Source: Armatimonadota bacterium (lineage in GTDB: Bacteria; Armatimonadota; JAAZEB01). From it: DNA of 49,999 bases. Where the stretch lies: NCBI GenBank assembly GCA_012512505.1, contig JAAZEB010000055.1, positions 1-49,999 on the forward strand, written 5' to 3'. Positions 26,666 through 34,646 of the stretch are shown here, piece by piece. Under the pieces are notes generated by a model. The model was given only the letters and a program-made list of their open reading frames with translations. It made no database searches and was not told the origin of the DNA. A program made the translations under genes and the position numbers. Numbering within the stretch: position 1 is the stretch's first letter; the number at the start of each line of letters is the position of its first letter.

Positions 26666-27319
26666 CTATGCCGGCTTCTCGCCGGTCCAGATCTCTTCCA
26701 AAAGCTGCTGGGCGTCGGCCAGCTCCGGCCGGCGCTGCAGCGCCCGGGCGATCATCCCCTGCGCCTCGTGCGCCTTGTAGCCGAGCTGTTCGATCAGGAT
26801 TTGCTCCACATCCTGAATAAACTGCTCCGCCTGTTCGGGAGCCGGGGCTTCCTCCAGGTCGGGCAGCGGCGCCAGGCAGAAGGGGAGGGCTTTTCCCTTC
26901 AGGGTGGCGACGATCTGCTCTGCCTTGCGCTTGCCGATGCCCGGCAGGGCGCTGAGGGCGCGCACATCGCGCCGCTCGATCGCGGCAGCCAGTTCGGCCA
27001 CCGGGATCGCCATCGCCTTCGCCGCTGTCGCCGGCCCGATATCCGCCACCGTGATCAGCAGGCGGAAGAACTCCTTCTCCAGGCGCTGGTTGAAGCCAAA
27101 AAGGGTCGTTGGCTGGCGGTCGGCGGTGTGCTCGTAGACGTAGAGGTCGACCTCGGCCTCACGCATCTGGTCGGGGTCGTGCAGCGCCTCCCCGAGGCGG
27201 GCACGCAGGGCGCGCATCTCGATGGCGGGCATCACCACCTCGTAGCCAACGCCGCCCACGGCGAGGATTACCCGCTCCTCGTCCAGGTCCATCAAGTTGC
27301 CGCGCAGGTAGCCGATCAT
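26666..27319 (-). CDS. ruvA: Holliday junction DNA-binding protein RuvA
   Basis: 217 residues. MIGYLRGNLMDLDEERVILAV and GGVGYEVVMP form the N-terminal OB fold, LFGFNQRLEKEFFRLLITVADIGPATA the first HhH, and ALSALPGIGKRKAEQIVATL the second HhH with its glycine-rich hairpin. The C-terminal RuvB-contact domain ends with EQLGYKAHEAQGMIARAL. The ATG overlaps the ruvC stop as ATGA, so it is translationally coupled. The linker before domain III is acidic and proline-rich, as usual. Confidence 0.96.
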   Translation of the reverse strand: MIGYLRGNLMDLDEERVILAVGGVGYEVVMPAIEMRALRARLGEALHDPDQMREAEVDLYVYEHTADRQPTTLFGFNQRLEKEFFRLLITVADIGPATAAKAMAIPVAELAAAIERRDVRALSALPGIGKRKAEQIVATLKGKALPFCLAPLPDLEEAPAPEQAEQFIQDVEQILIEQLGYKAHEAQGMIARALQRRPELADAQQLLEEIWTGEKPA

Positions 27320-27813
27320 CGCTCTCCCACCACCAGCGGGTTGCCGCCCCGATAGCACCCGGTCAACGCCAGTGCCAGCGCGTCCGCCACGTCATTCGGC
27401 TCCGGCGGCGCCGGCAGCCCGAAGATCCGCTGCACGGTGCCCTGCACTTGCAGCTTGCTGGCGCGCCCGGAGCCGACGACGGCGTTTTTTACCTCGCCGG
27501 GGGTATAGCTGACCACCGGCACTTCCAGGTGCGCCGCCGCCAGGCAGATCGTGCCGCGCGCGTGCGCCATCAGCAGCGCTGTGCGCGGGAAGCGGTACTC
27601 GGTGTAGAGGTCCTCCAGGGCCACCAGGTCGGGCTGGCAGTCGCGGATCACCTCACAGATGCCCGCGTAGAGGCTCTTCAGGCGTTGGGGCAGGGGGTCG
27701 CGCGCGCGGGTGCGCACGGTGCCGGCCTCTTGCAGGCGCGGCGCGCTTCCCGCCAGCTCCACCACGCCGTCGCCGGTCGTTCCCAGTCCCGGATCGATTC
27801 CCAGGACGCGCAC
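27316..27813 (-). CDS. ruvC: crossover junction endodeoxyribonuclease RuvC
   Basis: A 165-residue resolvase. The four catalytic acids are all present: D7 in VLGIDPGLGTTG, E in VALEDLY, and the pair in NDVADALALAL. It starts at a GTG (27813) with AAGGAGG nine bases upstream. The promoter at 27855-27884 is only 42 bp away. It is the first gene of ruvCAB. Confidence 0.96.
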   Translation of the reverse strand: MRVLGIDPGLGTTGDGVVELAGSAPRLQEAGTVRTRARDPLPQRLKSLYAGICEVIRDCQPDLVALEDLYTEYRFPRTALLMAHARGTICLAAAHLEVPVVSYTPGEVKNAVVGSGRASKLQVQGTVQRIFGLPAPPEPNDVADALALALTGCYRGGNPLVVGER

Positions 27814-27854
27814 GGGTGCCGCCCTCCTTCAGGTGCCCCGCGGGCACCAGGCGC

Positions 27855-27884
27855 ATTATAGCATACATCGGTTTGCTGCGTCAA
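27855..27884 (-). promoter_or_regulatory. extended -10 sigma70 promoter of ruvCAB
   Basis: On the minus strand, TTGACG (27884-27879), an 18-nt spacer ending in TGC, and a perfect TATAAT (27860-27855). TGC before the hexamer makes an extended -10. No LexA-like box is obvious. Confidence 0.85.
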
Positions 27885-27919
27885 AGTCCATCGCACCCGT
27901 GCGCCGTCGCACCCGCGGC

Positions 27920-27948
27920 TTGCGCGGGCGCGGCGAGCCTGGTATACT
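27920..27948 (+). promoter_or_regulatory. sigma70-type promoter of the HD nucleotidase gene
   Basis: TTGCGC at 27920-27925, a 17-nt spacer, and TATACT at 27943-27948. The start site should fall near 27955, 16 bp before the first repeat copy. The promoter is divergent from that of ruvCAB. Confidence 0.75.
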
Positions 27949-27970
27949 GAGAGCCTGTCCGGTACCTGCC

Positions 27971-28101
27971 CGGAGTGCCCGAGCCATCGGGCTATGGCCG
28001 GTTGGGAAGCCGCATTGCTGCGGCGCTCCGTTGCTCTCCCAGGGAACTGGCCGGAGTGCCCGAGCCATCGGGCGCCTTGGCCGCATCGCGGTAGCGCTCC
28101 G
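27971..28101 (+). repeat. two three-way-junction repeats in the leader of the HD gene
   Basis: Copy 1 (27971-28030) is complete at 60 bp: CGGAGT, GCCCGA-GCCA-TCGGGC, a 16-nt linker, GCCGCA-TTGC-TGCGGC, GCTCCG. Its outer stem closes with a U-G wobble in RNA. Copy 2 (28052-28101) has a good first hairpin, a shortened linker and a decayed second hairpin. The spacer gives CCAG-GGAA-CTGG, a hairpin with a GNRA loop. The period is 81 bp. Both lie between promoter and ribosome site on the transcribed strand. Confidence 0.9.
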
Positions 28102-28155
28102 TTCGTTCCGCAGGGGTTGCCGGGCAGGCCCCCACTCGGAGGAGGAGACAGCGTC

Positions 28156-28734
28156 TTGGGCACCTTTGCCGATTTGATCCATGAACTGGGAATGCTGGCG
28201 CACACGCCGCGCAGCGGACTGCCGTTCCTCGGCAGTGGGCGGCAGTCGGTGGCAGAGCACTCGCACCGCATGGCCTGCATCGCCTTGCTGCTGGCCCGCC
28301 GGTGTGGTCAGCCAGTGGATGAGGCACGGTTGCTCAAGCTGTGCCTTTTCCATGACCTCCCCGAGGCACGCACCGGCGACCAGAACTACGTCCACCGCAA
28401 ATACATCGCCGTGGATGGCGGGCGGCTGCGCGCCGACCTGGCGGCCGCTTCCCCCATCGGCCCGGAGTTAGTGGCCCTCATTGAGGAGTTCGAGCGCGGG
28501 CAGTCGCTGGAGGCCCAGCTAGCGCGCGATGCCGACCAGATCGAGCTGCTGGCGCTGCTGCGCGAGCAGGCCGACCTGGGCAACCCGCGCGCCGATGCCT
28601 GGATGGACTCGTGCCTGCTGCGAATCCGCACCGCCGCTGGCCAGGCGCTGGCCGCGGAGGTGCGCGCCACCCCCGCCGACGAGTGGTGGTTCCACGACAA
28701 GCACGACGCGCATTGGGTTCACGGGAAGGGGTAG
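28156..28734 (+). CDS. HD domain 5'-nucleotidase, YfbR/HDDC2-like
   Basis: A 192-residue HD-superfamily metal phosphohydrolase; relatives are 5'-deoxynucleotidases of the dNMP pool. The metal-binding residues are visible in SVAEHSHRMACIALLLA and in the HD pair of CLFHDLPEARTGD. A later Asp, in LARDADQIELLALL, completes the site. No ATG or GTG fits the fold start. The TTG at 28156 is chosen because GGAGGAG (28141-28147) lies eight bases upstream and homologues begin near here. An alternative is a longer frame reading through the repeats, which I reject. Confidence 0.8.
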   Translation: MGTFADLIHELGMLAHTPRSGLPFLGSGRQSVAEHSHRMACIALLLARRCGQPVDEARLLKLCLFHDLPEARTGDQNYVHRKYIAVDGGRLRADLAAASPIGPELVALIEEFERGQSLEAQLARDADQIELLALLREQADLGNPRADAWMDSCLLRIRTAAGQALAAEVRATPADEWWFHDKHDAHWVHGKG

Positions 28735-28785
28735 GGCGTGCCGGCCGTGCCCGGCGGTGGAGGGGTCTCCGCCGGCGGGGCGCCC

Positions 28786-28859
28786 AGCCAACGGGGCGGC
28801 CGGCGGGACGCCGGCGATCCGACCGGTCGGCGTCGGGAGGCGCCGCCTACGGTGGGGCC
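28786..28859 (+). repeat. family C repeat at the PSP1 gene end
   Basis: The core GGCCGGCGGGACGCCGGCG (28798-28816) is followed by ATCCGACCGGTCGGCGTCGG, as in the copy at 31498. The element's CCTACGG segment contains the reverse-strand stop codon of the PSP1-family gene (28847-28849). Confidence 0.75.
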
Positions 28860-29731
28860 TGCTGGGTGTCCGTTGGTAGCGGGCCAGCGCACTGGCTGCA
28901 GTCGCCGCCGTGGGCGCAGCCGCCTTTCGCCACGGCGCCGGCTAGATCGGCCGCCGGGAGGGAGACGCGCGCACCCGTCTCCGGATACTCCACGCGTACG
29001 AACTGGCCGGGCACGTTCACCTCGACCACTTTGGCCGGCCCCGCCTGGGTGTTCACCGTGGCGCCGACGCGCGGCAGCGAGTGCCGGGCCTCGCGGTAAT
29101 ATTCCACCTCGTAGCGCAGGCAGCAGGTGAGCTTCCCGCACTGGCCGGAGAACTTGGTCGGGTTCAGCGCCAGGTCTTGGTCCTTGGCCATCTTCATCGA
29201 GACCGGGTCGAAACCGGTCAGCCAGGCGGCGCAGCACAGTTCGCGCCCGCAGCGCCCGAACCCCCCCAGCAGCTTCGCGGCGTCGCGCGCCCCGACCTGA
29301 TGCAGCTCGATGCGGGTGCGCAGTGCCGCGGCCAGGTCTTTCACCAGCTCCCGGAAATCGACGCGTCCCTCGGAAAAGAAGAAAAAGACGATGCGCGCGC
29401 GGTCCAGGGTGTACTCCGCGCGCAGGAGCTTCATCGGCAGGGCGTGTTTAGCGATCTTGGCGGCACAGATCCCCAGCGCCTCGCGCTCGCGGATCCGGTT
29501 GGCCTCTGCCTGCGCGTGGTCCTCCGGTGTAGCCAGGCGAACGAGGGTGCGCAGCGGCTGGGCGAGCTCCTGCACCGGGATCTCGCGCGGCTGCGTGCGC
29601 ACGGTGCCTATCTCAAGGCCGCGCGCCGATTCGGCAACAACACGGTCCCCTTCCTGGACTTCCAGTGACCCAGGGTCGAACAGGTACCGCTTGCCGGAAT
29701 CACGGAAGGTTACGGCGACAACGACCGGCAT
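28847..29731 (-). CDS. PSP1 domain protein (RicT/YaaT family)
   Basis: 294 residues. In Bacillus, RicT is part of an Fe-S complex that promotes RNase Y-dependent mRNA maturation. The PSP1 core is clear: FGRCGRELCCAAWL, PVSMKMAKDQDLALNPTKFS and GQCGKLTCCLRYE, with five or more conserved cysteines. An SH3-like C-terminal stretch (GATVNTQAGPAKVVEVN) follows. The extreme C-terminus has an extra cluster, CAHGGDCSQCAG, not part of the core, and its final codons run into a repeat. The ATG at 29731 has AAGGA upstream. The longer frame to 29776 is less likely. Confidence 0.9.
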   Translation of the reverse strand: MPVVVAVTFRDSGKRYLFDPGSLEVQEGDRVVAESARGLEIGTVRTQPREIPVQELAQPLRTLVRLATPEDHAQAEANRIREREALGICAAKIAKHALPMKLLRAEYTLDRARIVFFFFSEGRVDFRELVKDLAAALRTRIELHQVGARDAAKLLGGFGRCGRELCCAAWLTGFDPVSMKMAKDQDLALNPTKFSGQCGKLTCCLRYEVEYYREARHSLPRVGATVNTQAGPAKVVEVNVPGQFVRVEYPETGARVSLPAADLAGAVAKGGCAHGGDCSQCAGPLPTDTQQAPP

Positions 29732-29806
29732 CGGGGAGTCCTTTCCATCAGGTGGGTCTGCCCCATTGTACCACACGCCGGCCTGAGGATCAACCTCTCT
29801 TCGCGA

Positions 29807-31243
29807 TCACGCCTTGTGGCGAGGGAGCATCTCCCGCCGGTGTTTCCACAGCCACGCCAACACCAGCCGCGCCGAGCGCCCCCGGCTCTCGCGCACCCGC
29901 GCCAGCATCAGCCCGGTAACCCCCTGCGCAACCGCGCCGAACAGGAACAGCCAGTGATAGCGCGACCCTTCCCAGCCGGCGAGCCGCAAGGCGCCCAGGT
30001 GGCCGGTGAGGCTGCCGGCCAGGAGCGGCGCCAGGGTGCCCGCGATGCCCAGCAGCCCGTAGGCCACGGCGAACTGCATCGAGCGCGCCTTCGGGCCGGG
30101 CAGGGTGTACCACAAGGTGTTCACGCCGACCACGAAACCGGCCGACCAGGCGCTGAGCACGGCCGTGGTCAGTGGCGCCAGCCAGAACACGTTCTCGCGG
30201 GTGTAGAGGAAGTAGGAGAGGGGCAGCAGCACTCCCGAGGGATAGCCGAGCCAGACGGTGGGGCGTCCGCCGAAGCGCGTGGCAAGCTCGCCCCAGAAGC
30301 GGCTGGTGCCGGCGAAACAGACGGTGGAGACGACGCTCAGCCAGCCGAGGAAGGTGAGCGAGAGGCGCAGGTCCTCCTCGAACCACGCCACCGCGAACGT
30401 CGTGAAGAGGCCGTTGGCGAAGGCGTAGCAGGCATACATGCCAAGGAAGCGCAGGTAGTTGCGCTCGTGGATCACCATGCGCAGGAGGGAGCGCAAGTCG
30501 GTGCGCGCCGGGCGCTCCATCGGGAAATCGCGCAGCGGCAGGATGCGCTGCCAGGACACCACCGACATCAGAATCGCCACGGCAAAAAGCGACAGCAGCA
30601 GGCGCTGGTAGAGGACCGGGCTGCCGCCGGAGAGGCGGTCTACCAGCAGGCCGCCGCCGATGCCCACCGCGCCCATCAAGACGCGGGTGAGGATGCCGAA
30701 GGTGCCGAAGAAAGCGCCCTTGCGGCGGTCGGAGACGGCATCGGCGAACCAGGAGTCCCAGGCGGGGTTACCCAGGTGCAGGCAGAGCGCTCCCAGGGAG
30801 CTGCAGAAGATGAGGGTGTAGATCGCCAGCGGGTAGCGCGCCGGCTGCCCGGCCAACTGCCAGCCGATCACCACCACCGGCACCCAGCAGATCGGCTGCA
30901 GCAGGAAGCGGCCAACCACCAGCCGGCGGCGGTTGGCGGTGCGCTCCAGCCAGACGCTGCCGGCGAACTGCGCCAGCGTGGCCAGGGAGGGAAGCGCCGT
31001 CGCCAGGCCGAGCAGCCGGTCGCTGATGCCGAGCTCCTTCAGGTAATAGATCACGAAGGAGCCTACGAAGATGCCCCGGGCGGTGGCGCCCAGCACCCAC
31101 GACTGCAGCGCCAACCGCTCTTCCCGCGCCGTCCAGTAGCTCCGCGGCGGTGCTTCCACGGTGCCGCCCGGCGCCAGGTCTCCTGTCTCGTCCGCGGGTC
31201 CGGTGCCTTCCTCCGGCGTCTGCCCCGGCTCTGGCTTGCTCAC
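29807..31243 (-). CDS. MFS transporter
   Basis: 478 residues with about 12 hydrophobic segments after a 50-residue hydrophilic, proline- and glutamate-rich N-terminus. VIYYLKELGISDRLLGLATALPSLATLAQF and the loop SDRRKGAFFGTFGILTR fit the major facilitator superfamily. RFWGELATRFGGRPTVWLG resembles the repeated inter-helix loop motif. It resembles the MFS group often found beside carbohydrate enzymes, but the substrate is unknown. The GTG at 31243 has GAAGGGAG five bases upstream. The frame is open to 31315, but no better start is seen. It is divergent from the GH42-like gene. Confidence 0.8.
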   Translation of the reverse strand: MSKPEPGQTPEEGTGPADETGDLAPGGTVEAPPRSYWTAREERLALQSWVLGATARGIFVGSFVIYYLKELGISDRLLGLATALPSLATLAQFAGSVWLERTANRRRLVVGRFLLQPICWVPVVVIGWQLAGQPARYPLAIYTLIFCSSLGALCLHLGNPAWDSWFADAVSDRRKGAFFGTFGILTRVLMGAVGIGGGLLVDRLSGGSPVLYQRLLLSLFAVAILMSVVSWQRILPLRDFPMERPARTDLRSLLRMVIHERNYLRFLGMYACYAFANGLFTTFAVAWFEEDLRLSLTFLGWLSVVSTVCFAGTSRFWGELATRFGGRPTVWLGYPSGVLLPLSYFLYTRENVFWLAPLTTAVLSAWSAGFVVGVNTLWYTLPGPKARSMQFAVAYGLLGIAGTLAPLLAGSLTGHLGALRLAGWEGSRYHWLFLFGAVAQGVTGLMLARVRESRGRSARLVLAWLWKHRREMLPRHKA

Positions 31244-31607
31244 CCGTACTCCCTTCCGCCACCTCCCCCAGCACGGTCGGTGGGTCGACCGCCGCGCCAC
31301 CCGGACGCGGCTCACAAAGCCGGCCGTCGCGCCTCCGGGGTCCCTCGGGTCCTCCTGGAAAGCGTTCGCCGCACGCTCTCAGATACGCGGCACGGGCGGG
31401 CGCCTCCTGCGCGGCTTCCGGGAAGGCGTGCCCATCTCTCGGCAAATCGGCGTCGGGAGATGCATCCTACGGCTGGGGGCGCGCATCCAACGGGGAGGCC
31501 GGCGGGACGCCGGCGATCCGGCCGGTCGGCGTCGGCGATACCTCCTGCGGCGGGGCAGGGGAAAACCGGCCGCCGGGCGCGAACCCCTTCGCTAGAGGGG
31601 CAAGAGG
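31244..31607. other. divergent intergenic region with a family C repeat
   Basis: 364 bp between the MFS and GH42-like genes. About 31443-31557 is repeat C. The remaining 200 bp contain no clear promoter, RNA gene or small protein. Confidence 0.55.
31443..31557 (+). repeat. family C repeat, long copy
   Basis: The core GGCCGGCGGGACGCCGGCG at 31498-31516 is followed by ATCCGGCCGGTCGGCGTCGG. A second, weaker CGGCGTCGGGAG...TCCTACGG stretch (31448-31473) lies in front of it, so this may be one long or two adjacent copies. Confidence 0.75.
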
Positions 31608-34600
31608 ATGCGGCGCAGGATGGCAATAGCGGTTGGTTGCCTGGCGCTGTTGCTGGCGGCCGGCAGCGGTGCCAGCGGGGCGGCGGTGCAGCGCGAGGTG
31701 CTCTTCGCGGGCACGCCGGCAGACGCCTGGGATAGCGGACGCGACGCGGCGCGGATGACGCGCGAGTACGCCCGGCACGAGGTCACCACCACGGGGAATG
31801 CCCTCTGCTGGCGCTTCGTCTCGCGAGAGCCGCCCTTTGCCGACCTCTTCCTCCGCCGCCCCATCGAGCGACCGTTCACGGTGCTGCACCTGCGCCTGCG
31901 CAACGGGGGCGGCCCGTTCCGCTTCGCCGTGAAGCTGGTCGACGCCAACGGCGCCGAGTACACCGTGCCCCCGGTGGCGCTGCCGGCGAGCGACGCCTGG
32001 CAAGAGGTGCGCCTGCCCTGGGAACGCTTCGCCGTGGCCTCGTGGTCGAAGGACCCCGACGGCCAGTTCAACTGGCCGGCCAGGGCACTGGCGATAATCG
32101 CCTTTGAGGTGGAGCCGGGCCAGGAGTACGAGCTGCGCCTCGCTGAGGTGACGCTGGAGCGGCCGGCTCCGCAGCGGGTTCGCCTCACGCGCGCCGTGAT
32201 GCCCCGGTCGGCCGCGGCTGGCGACACCCTCACCGTGCGGGCGGTGCTCTCACCGGAGACAGACTACCGCGGCAGTGACCTGGCGGAGGTCCTGCTGGTG
32301 CAGGGCCGCAGCGTTATAGCCCGGGCGTCCCTGCCCCTGGCAAAGCCCTCTGACCAGTGGCGGGCCGGAGAGCGGGTGGCAGCCGGGCCGGCGCGCCTGC
32401 GCGTGCCGCGCTTCGCCCGCGGCGGCCGCTATGGCGTGCGGGTACGCCTGGGGTTCGCCGAGGTGATCGGCGCGCGCGATAAGGAGGGAACGATGGGTGA
32501 GGTAACAGTGCGGGCGCGCCGGCCCGGGCGCGGGGTGGCGGAGGTGAAGCCGTACCGCGGCGTGCCGACGCTCTTCCTCAATGGGCGCCCGAACGCCGCC
32601 ATGTCGTACATGACCTACAACCCGCAGGCGAAGCACTTCCGCCAGTTCGGCGAGGCGGGCGTTCACCTCTACTCCTTCAGCGCCACCCCGTCTGAGGCGG
32701 GCTACGGCCTCGCCCGGGAGACCTGGGTGGCGCCCGACCAGTGGGACTACTCGCAGACGGACGAGCGCACCCTCCTGGTCCTGGAGAACGACCCGGAGGG
32801 CTACTTCTTCCCTCGCCTCTACCTGCGCGCCCCGAAGTGGTGGCCCGACGCCCACCCGGAGGAGTGCGTCACCTACGACCCCGGGGATGGCCAGCCGATC
32901 CCCTTCCTGCACTCGGAGGGGCGGCAGGTGCCCTCCTGGGCCTCCGAGGTGTGGCGGCGCGACACGGCGGAGGCGCTGCGCCGCTACATCCGGCACATGG
33001 AGCAGTCGCCCTGGGCCGACCGCGTGGTGGGCTACCACCTGGCCTCCGGCACCACCGAGGAGTGGATGCAGTGGGGCGGCAACGAAGACCAGTGGGTCGA
33101 TTACAGCCGCCCGAACCTCCTGAAGTTCCGGGCCTGGCTGAAGGAGAAGTACGGCACCGAGGCGGCGCTGCGCCAGGCGTGGGGCGATGCGGCGGTGACC
33201 TTCGAGACGGCGGCGATCCCCACGCGGCGGGAGCGCGAGGCGGCGGCGCTCTTCTCGCTGCACGACCCGGCCACCCACCAAGCCGTGATTGACTACACCC
33301 TCTACACCAGCGACCTGGTGGCCGAAACGATCGCCTACTTCGCGCGCGTGGTGAAAGAGGCCACCCGCCGGGAGAAGCTGGTGGGCGTCTTCTACGGCTA
33401 CGTGCTGCAGCTCTGCGCCGAGCAGCGCCAGCAGAACGCCGGCCACCTGGCGATGGACCGGGTGCTCGGCTGCCCCGACGTTGACTTCATCACCAGCCCG
33501 ACCAGCTACGCCTTCCGCGCCCCGGGCAGCGGCTACTCCCACTTCATGTCGCTCACCGACTCGGTGAAGGCCCACGGCAAGCTGTGGATGGACGAAAACG
33601 ACATCCGCACCTGGTTGACACCGGGGGCGGTGGGCGACTGGGGGAAGACGGCCACCTACGAGGAGAGCCTGGGGCAGCAGCGGCGCGAGTTCGCCAACGT
33701 GCTGGCTAACGGCTGCGGCAAGTGGTGGTTTGACATGGGCGGCGGCTGGTACGACGACCCGCGCATGATGGCCGAGATCGGGAAGATGCGCGCCATCGCG
33801 GACGCCAGCGTGGCCTGGGACCGCTCGCCGGTCCACGAGGTGGCGCTGGTGGTAGACCCACGCTCCCTCGCCTGGATGCGCACGGGCAACGCCCTCAGCG
33901 GGCCGCTGCTGATGGAGCAACTGCCGCAGCTCGGCCGCATCGGGGCGCCCTTCGGCAGCTACCTGCTCGACGACCTGGAGCGGATCCCGCCGCACCGGAT
34001 GTACGTCTTCGCGTCCTGCTTCGCGCCCACCGCCGAACAGCGAGCGATGATCGACCGGGTGGTGAAGTGTGACGGCCGCCTGGCGGTGTGGATCCACGCC
34101 CCGGGCATCTACCGCGACGGCCGCCTCGCCCCCGAGGGGATGCAGGCGCTGACCGGCATCCGCCTGCGCCTAGACCGCGAGGAAGCACCCCTCCGGGTGG
34201 CCGTCTCCGGTGCCGATCCGTTGTTGGCTGGCCTGCCCGCGGGCCTCACCTATGGCCCCGAGCGCCCGTTCGGCCCGGTGATCAGCGCCGACGACCCCGA
34301 GGCGACAGTGCTTGGCACGCTGACGAACGGCCGGCCCGGCCTGGTGGTGCGCCGGTTCGAGGGGTGGACCTCGGCCTACTCGTCGGCGCCGGCGCTGCCC
34401 ACGGCGCTGCTGCGAAGCCTGGCGCGCGCCGCCGGGGTGCACCTCTACACCGAGGACGACGTGGTGGTCTACGCCAACCGCAGCCTCCTGGCGGTGAACG
34501 TGAACGAAGGCGGGCCGCGCACGATCCGCCTGCCGCGCCCGGCGCGGGTGACGGAGCTGTTCAGTGGCAAGGTGCTGGGCGAGGGCCTCCGTGAGTTCAC

Positions 34601-34646
34601 CACGGAGATCCCGGCGACGGGCACCCTCCTGTTCCACCTGGAGTGA
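31608..34646 (+). CDS. secreted GH42-like glycoside hydrolase (beta-galactosidase-like)
   Basis: 1012 residues. A signal peptide (AIAVGCLALLLAAGSGASGA) is followed by a beta-rich N-terminal carbohydrate-binding-like domain (about 30-190). The TIM barrel starts near GVPTLFLNGRPNAAMSYMTY. VVGYHLASGTTEEWMQW carries the candidate acid/base E484 or E485. GKLWMDENDIRTWL carries the candidate nucleophile E663, as in GH42. A trimerisation-like domain (PVHEVALVVDPRSLAWM) and a small C-terminal beta domain (TELFSGKVLGE) complete the GH42 order. The length exceeds ordinary GH42 (about 680) because of the N-terminal domain. AGGGG lies before ATG 31608, and ATG 31620 is an alternative. The stop overlaps the next start by 4 bp. 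Confidence 0.85.
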   Translation: MRRRMAIAVGCLALLLAAGSGASGAAVQREVLFAGTPADAWDSGRDAARMTREYARHEVTTTGNALCWRFVSREPPFADLFLRRPIERPFTVLHLRLRNGGGPFRFAVKLVDANGAEYTVPPVALPASDAWQEVRLPWERFAVASWSKDPDGQFNWPARALAIIAFEVEPGQEYELRLAEVTLERPAPQRVRLTRAVMPRSAAAGDTLTVRAVLSPETDYRGSDLAEVLLVQGRSVIARASLPLAKPSDQWRAGERVAAGPARLRVPRFARGGRYGVRVRLGFAEVIGARDKEGTMGEVTVRARRPGRGVAEVKPYRGVPTLFLNGRPNAAMSYMTYNPQAKHFRQFGEAGVHLYSFSATPSEAGYGLARETWVAPDQWDYSQTDERTLLVLENDPEGYFFPRLYLRAPKWWPDAHPEECVTYDPGDGQPIPFLHSEGRQVPSWASEVWRRDTAEALRRYIRHMEQSPWADRVVGYHLASGTTEEWMQWGGNEDQWVDYSRPNLLKFRAWLKEKYGTEAALRQAWGDAAVTFETAAIPTRREREAAALFSLHDPATHQAVIDYTLYTSDLVAETIAYFARVVKEATRREKLVGVFYGYVLQLCAEQRQQNAGHLAMDRVLGCPDVDFITSPTSYAFRAPGSGYSHFMSLTDSVKAHGKLWMDENDIRTWLTPGAVGDWGKTATYEESLGQQRREFANVLANGCGKWWFDMGGGWYDDPRMMAEIGKMRAIADASVAWDRSPVHEVALVVDPRSLAWMRTGNALSGPLLMEQLPQLGRIGAPFGSYLLDDLERIPPHRMYVFASCFAPTAEQRAMIDRVVKCDGRLAVWIHAPGIYRDGRLAPEGMQALTGIRLRLDREEAPLRVAVSGADPLLAGLPAGLTYGPERPFGPVISADDPEATVLGTLTNGRPGLVVRRFEGWTSAYSSAPALPTALLRSLARAAGVHLYTEDDVVVYANRSLLAVNVNEGGPRTIRLPRPARVTELFSGKVLGEGLREFTTEIPATGTLLFHLE

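Noticed and set aside
27994-28155. N-terminal extension of the HD protein through the repeat region
   Set aside because: The extension is translated repeat sequence, and a GGAGGAG ribosome site is well placed for the TTG at 28156.
29816-31735. Long plus-strand frame of 639 codons opposite the MFS gene
   Set aside because: The composition is that of a GC-rich antisense shadow (His/Gln/Ala/Gly rich, no domain). The minus-strand MFS protein is clearly real.
32250-34097. Minus-strand frame of 615 codons opposite the GH42-like gene
   Set aside because: It has no ribosome site or recognisable domain. The plus-strand protein has a signal peptide and catalytic motifs.
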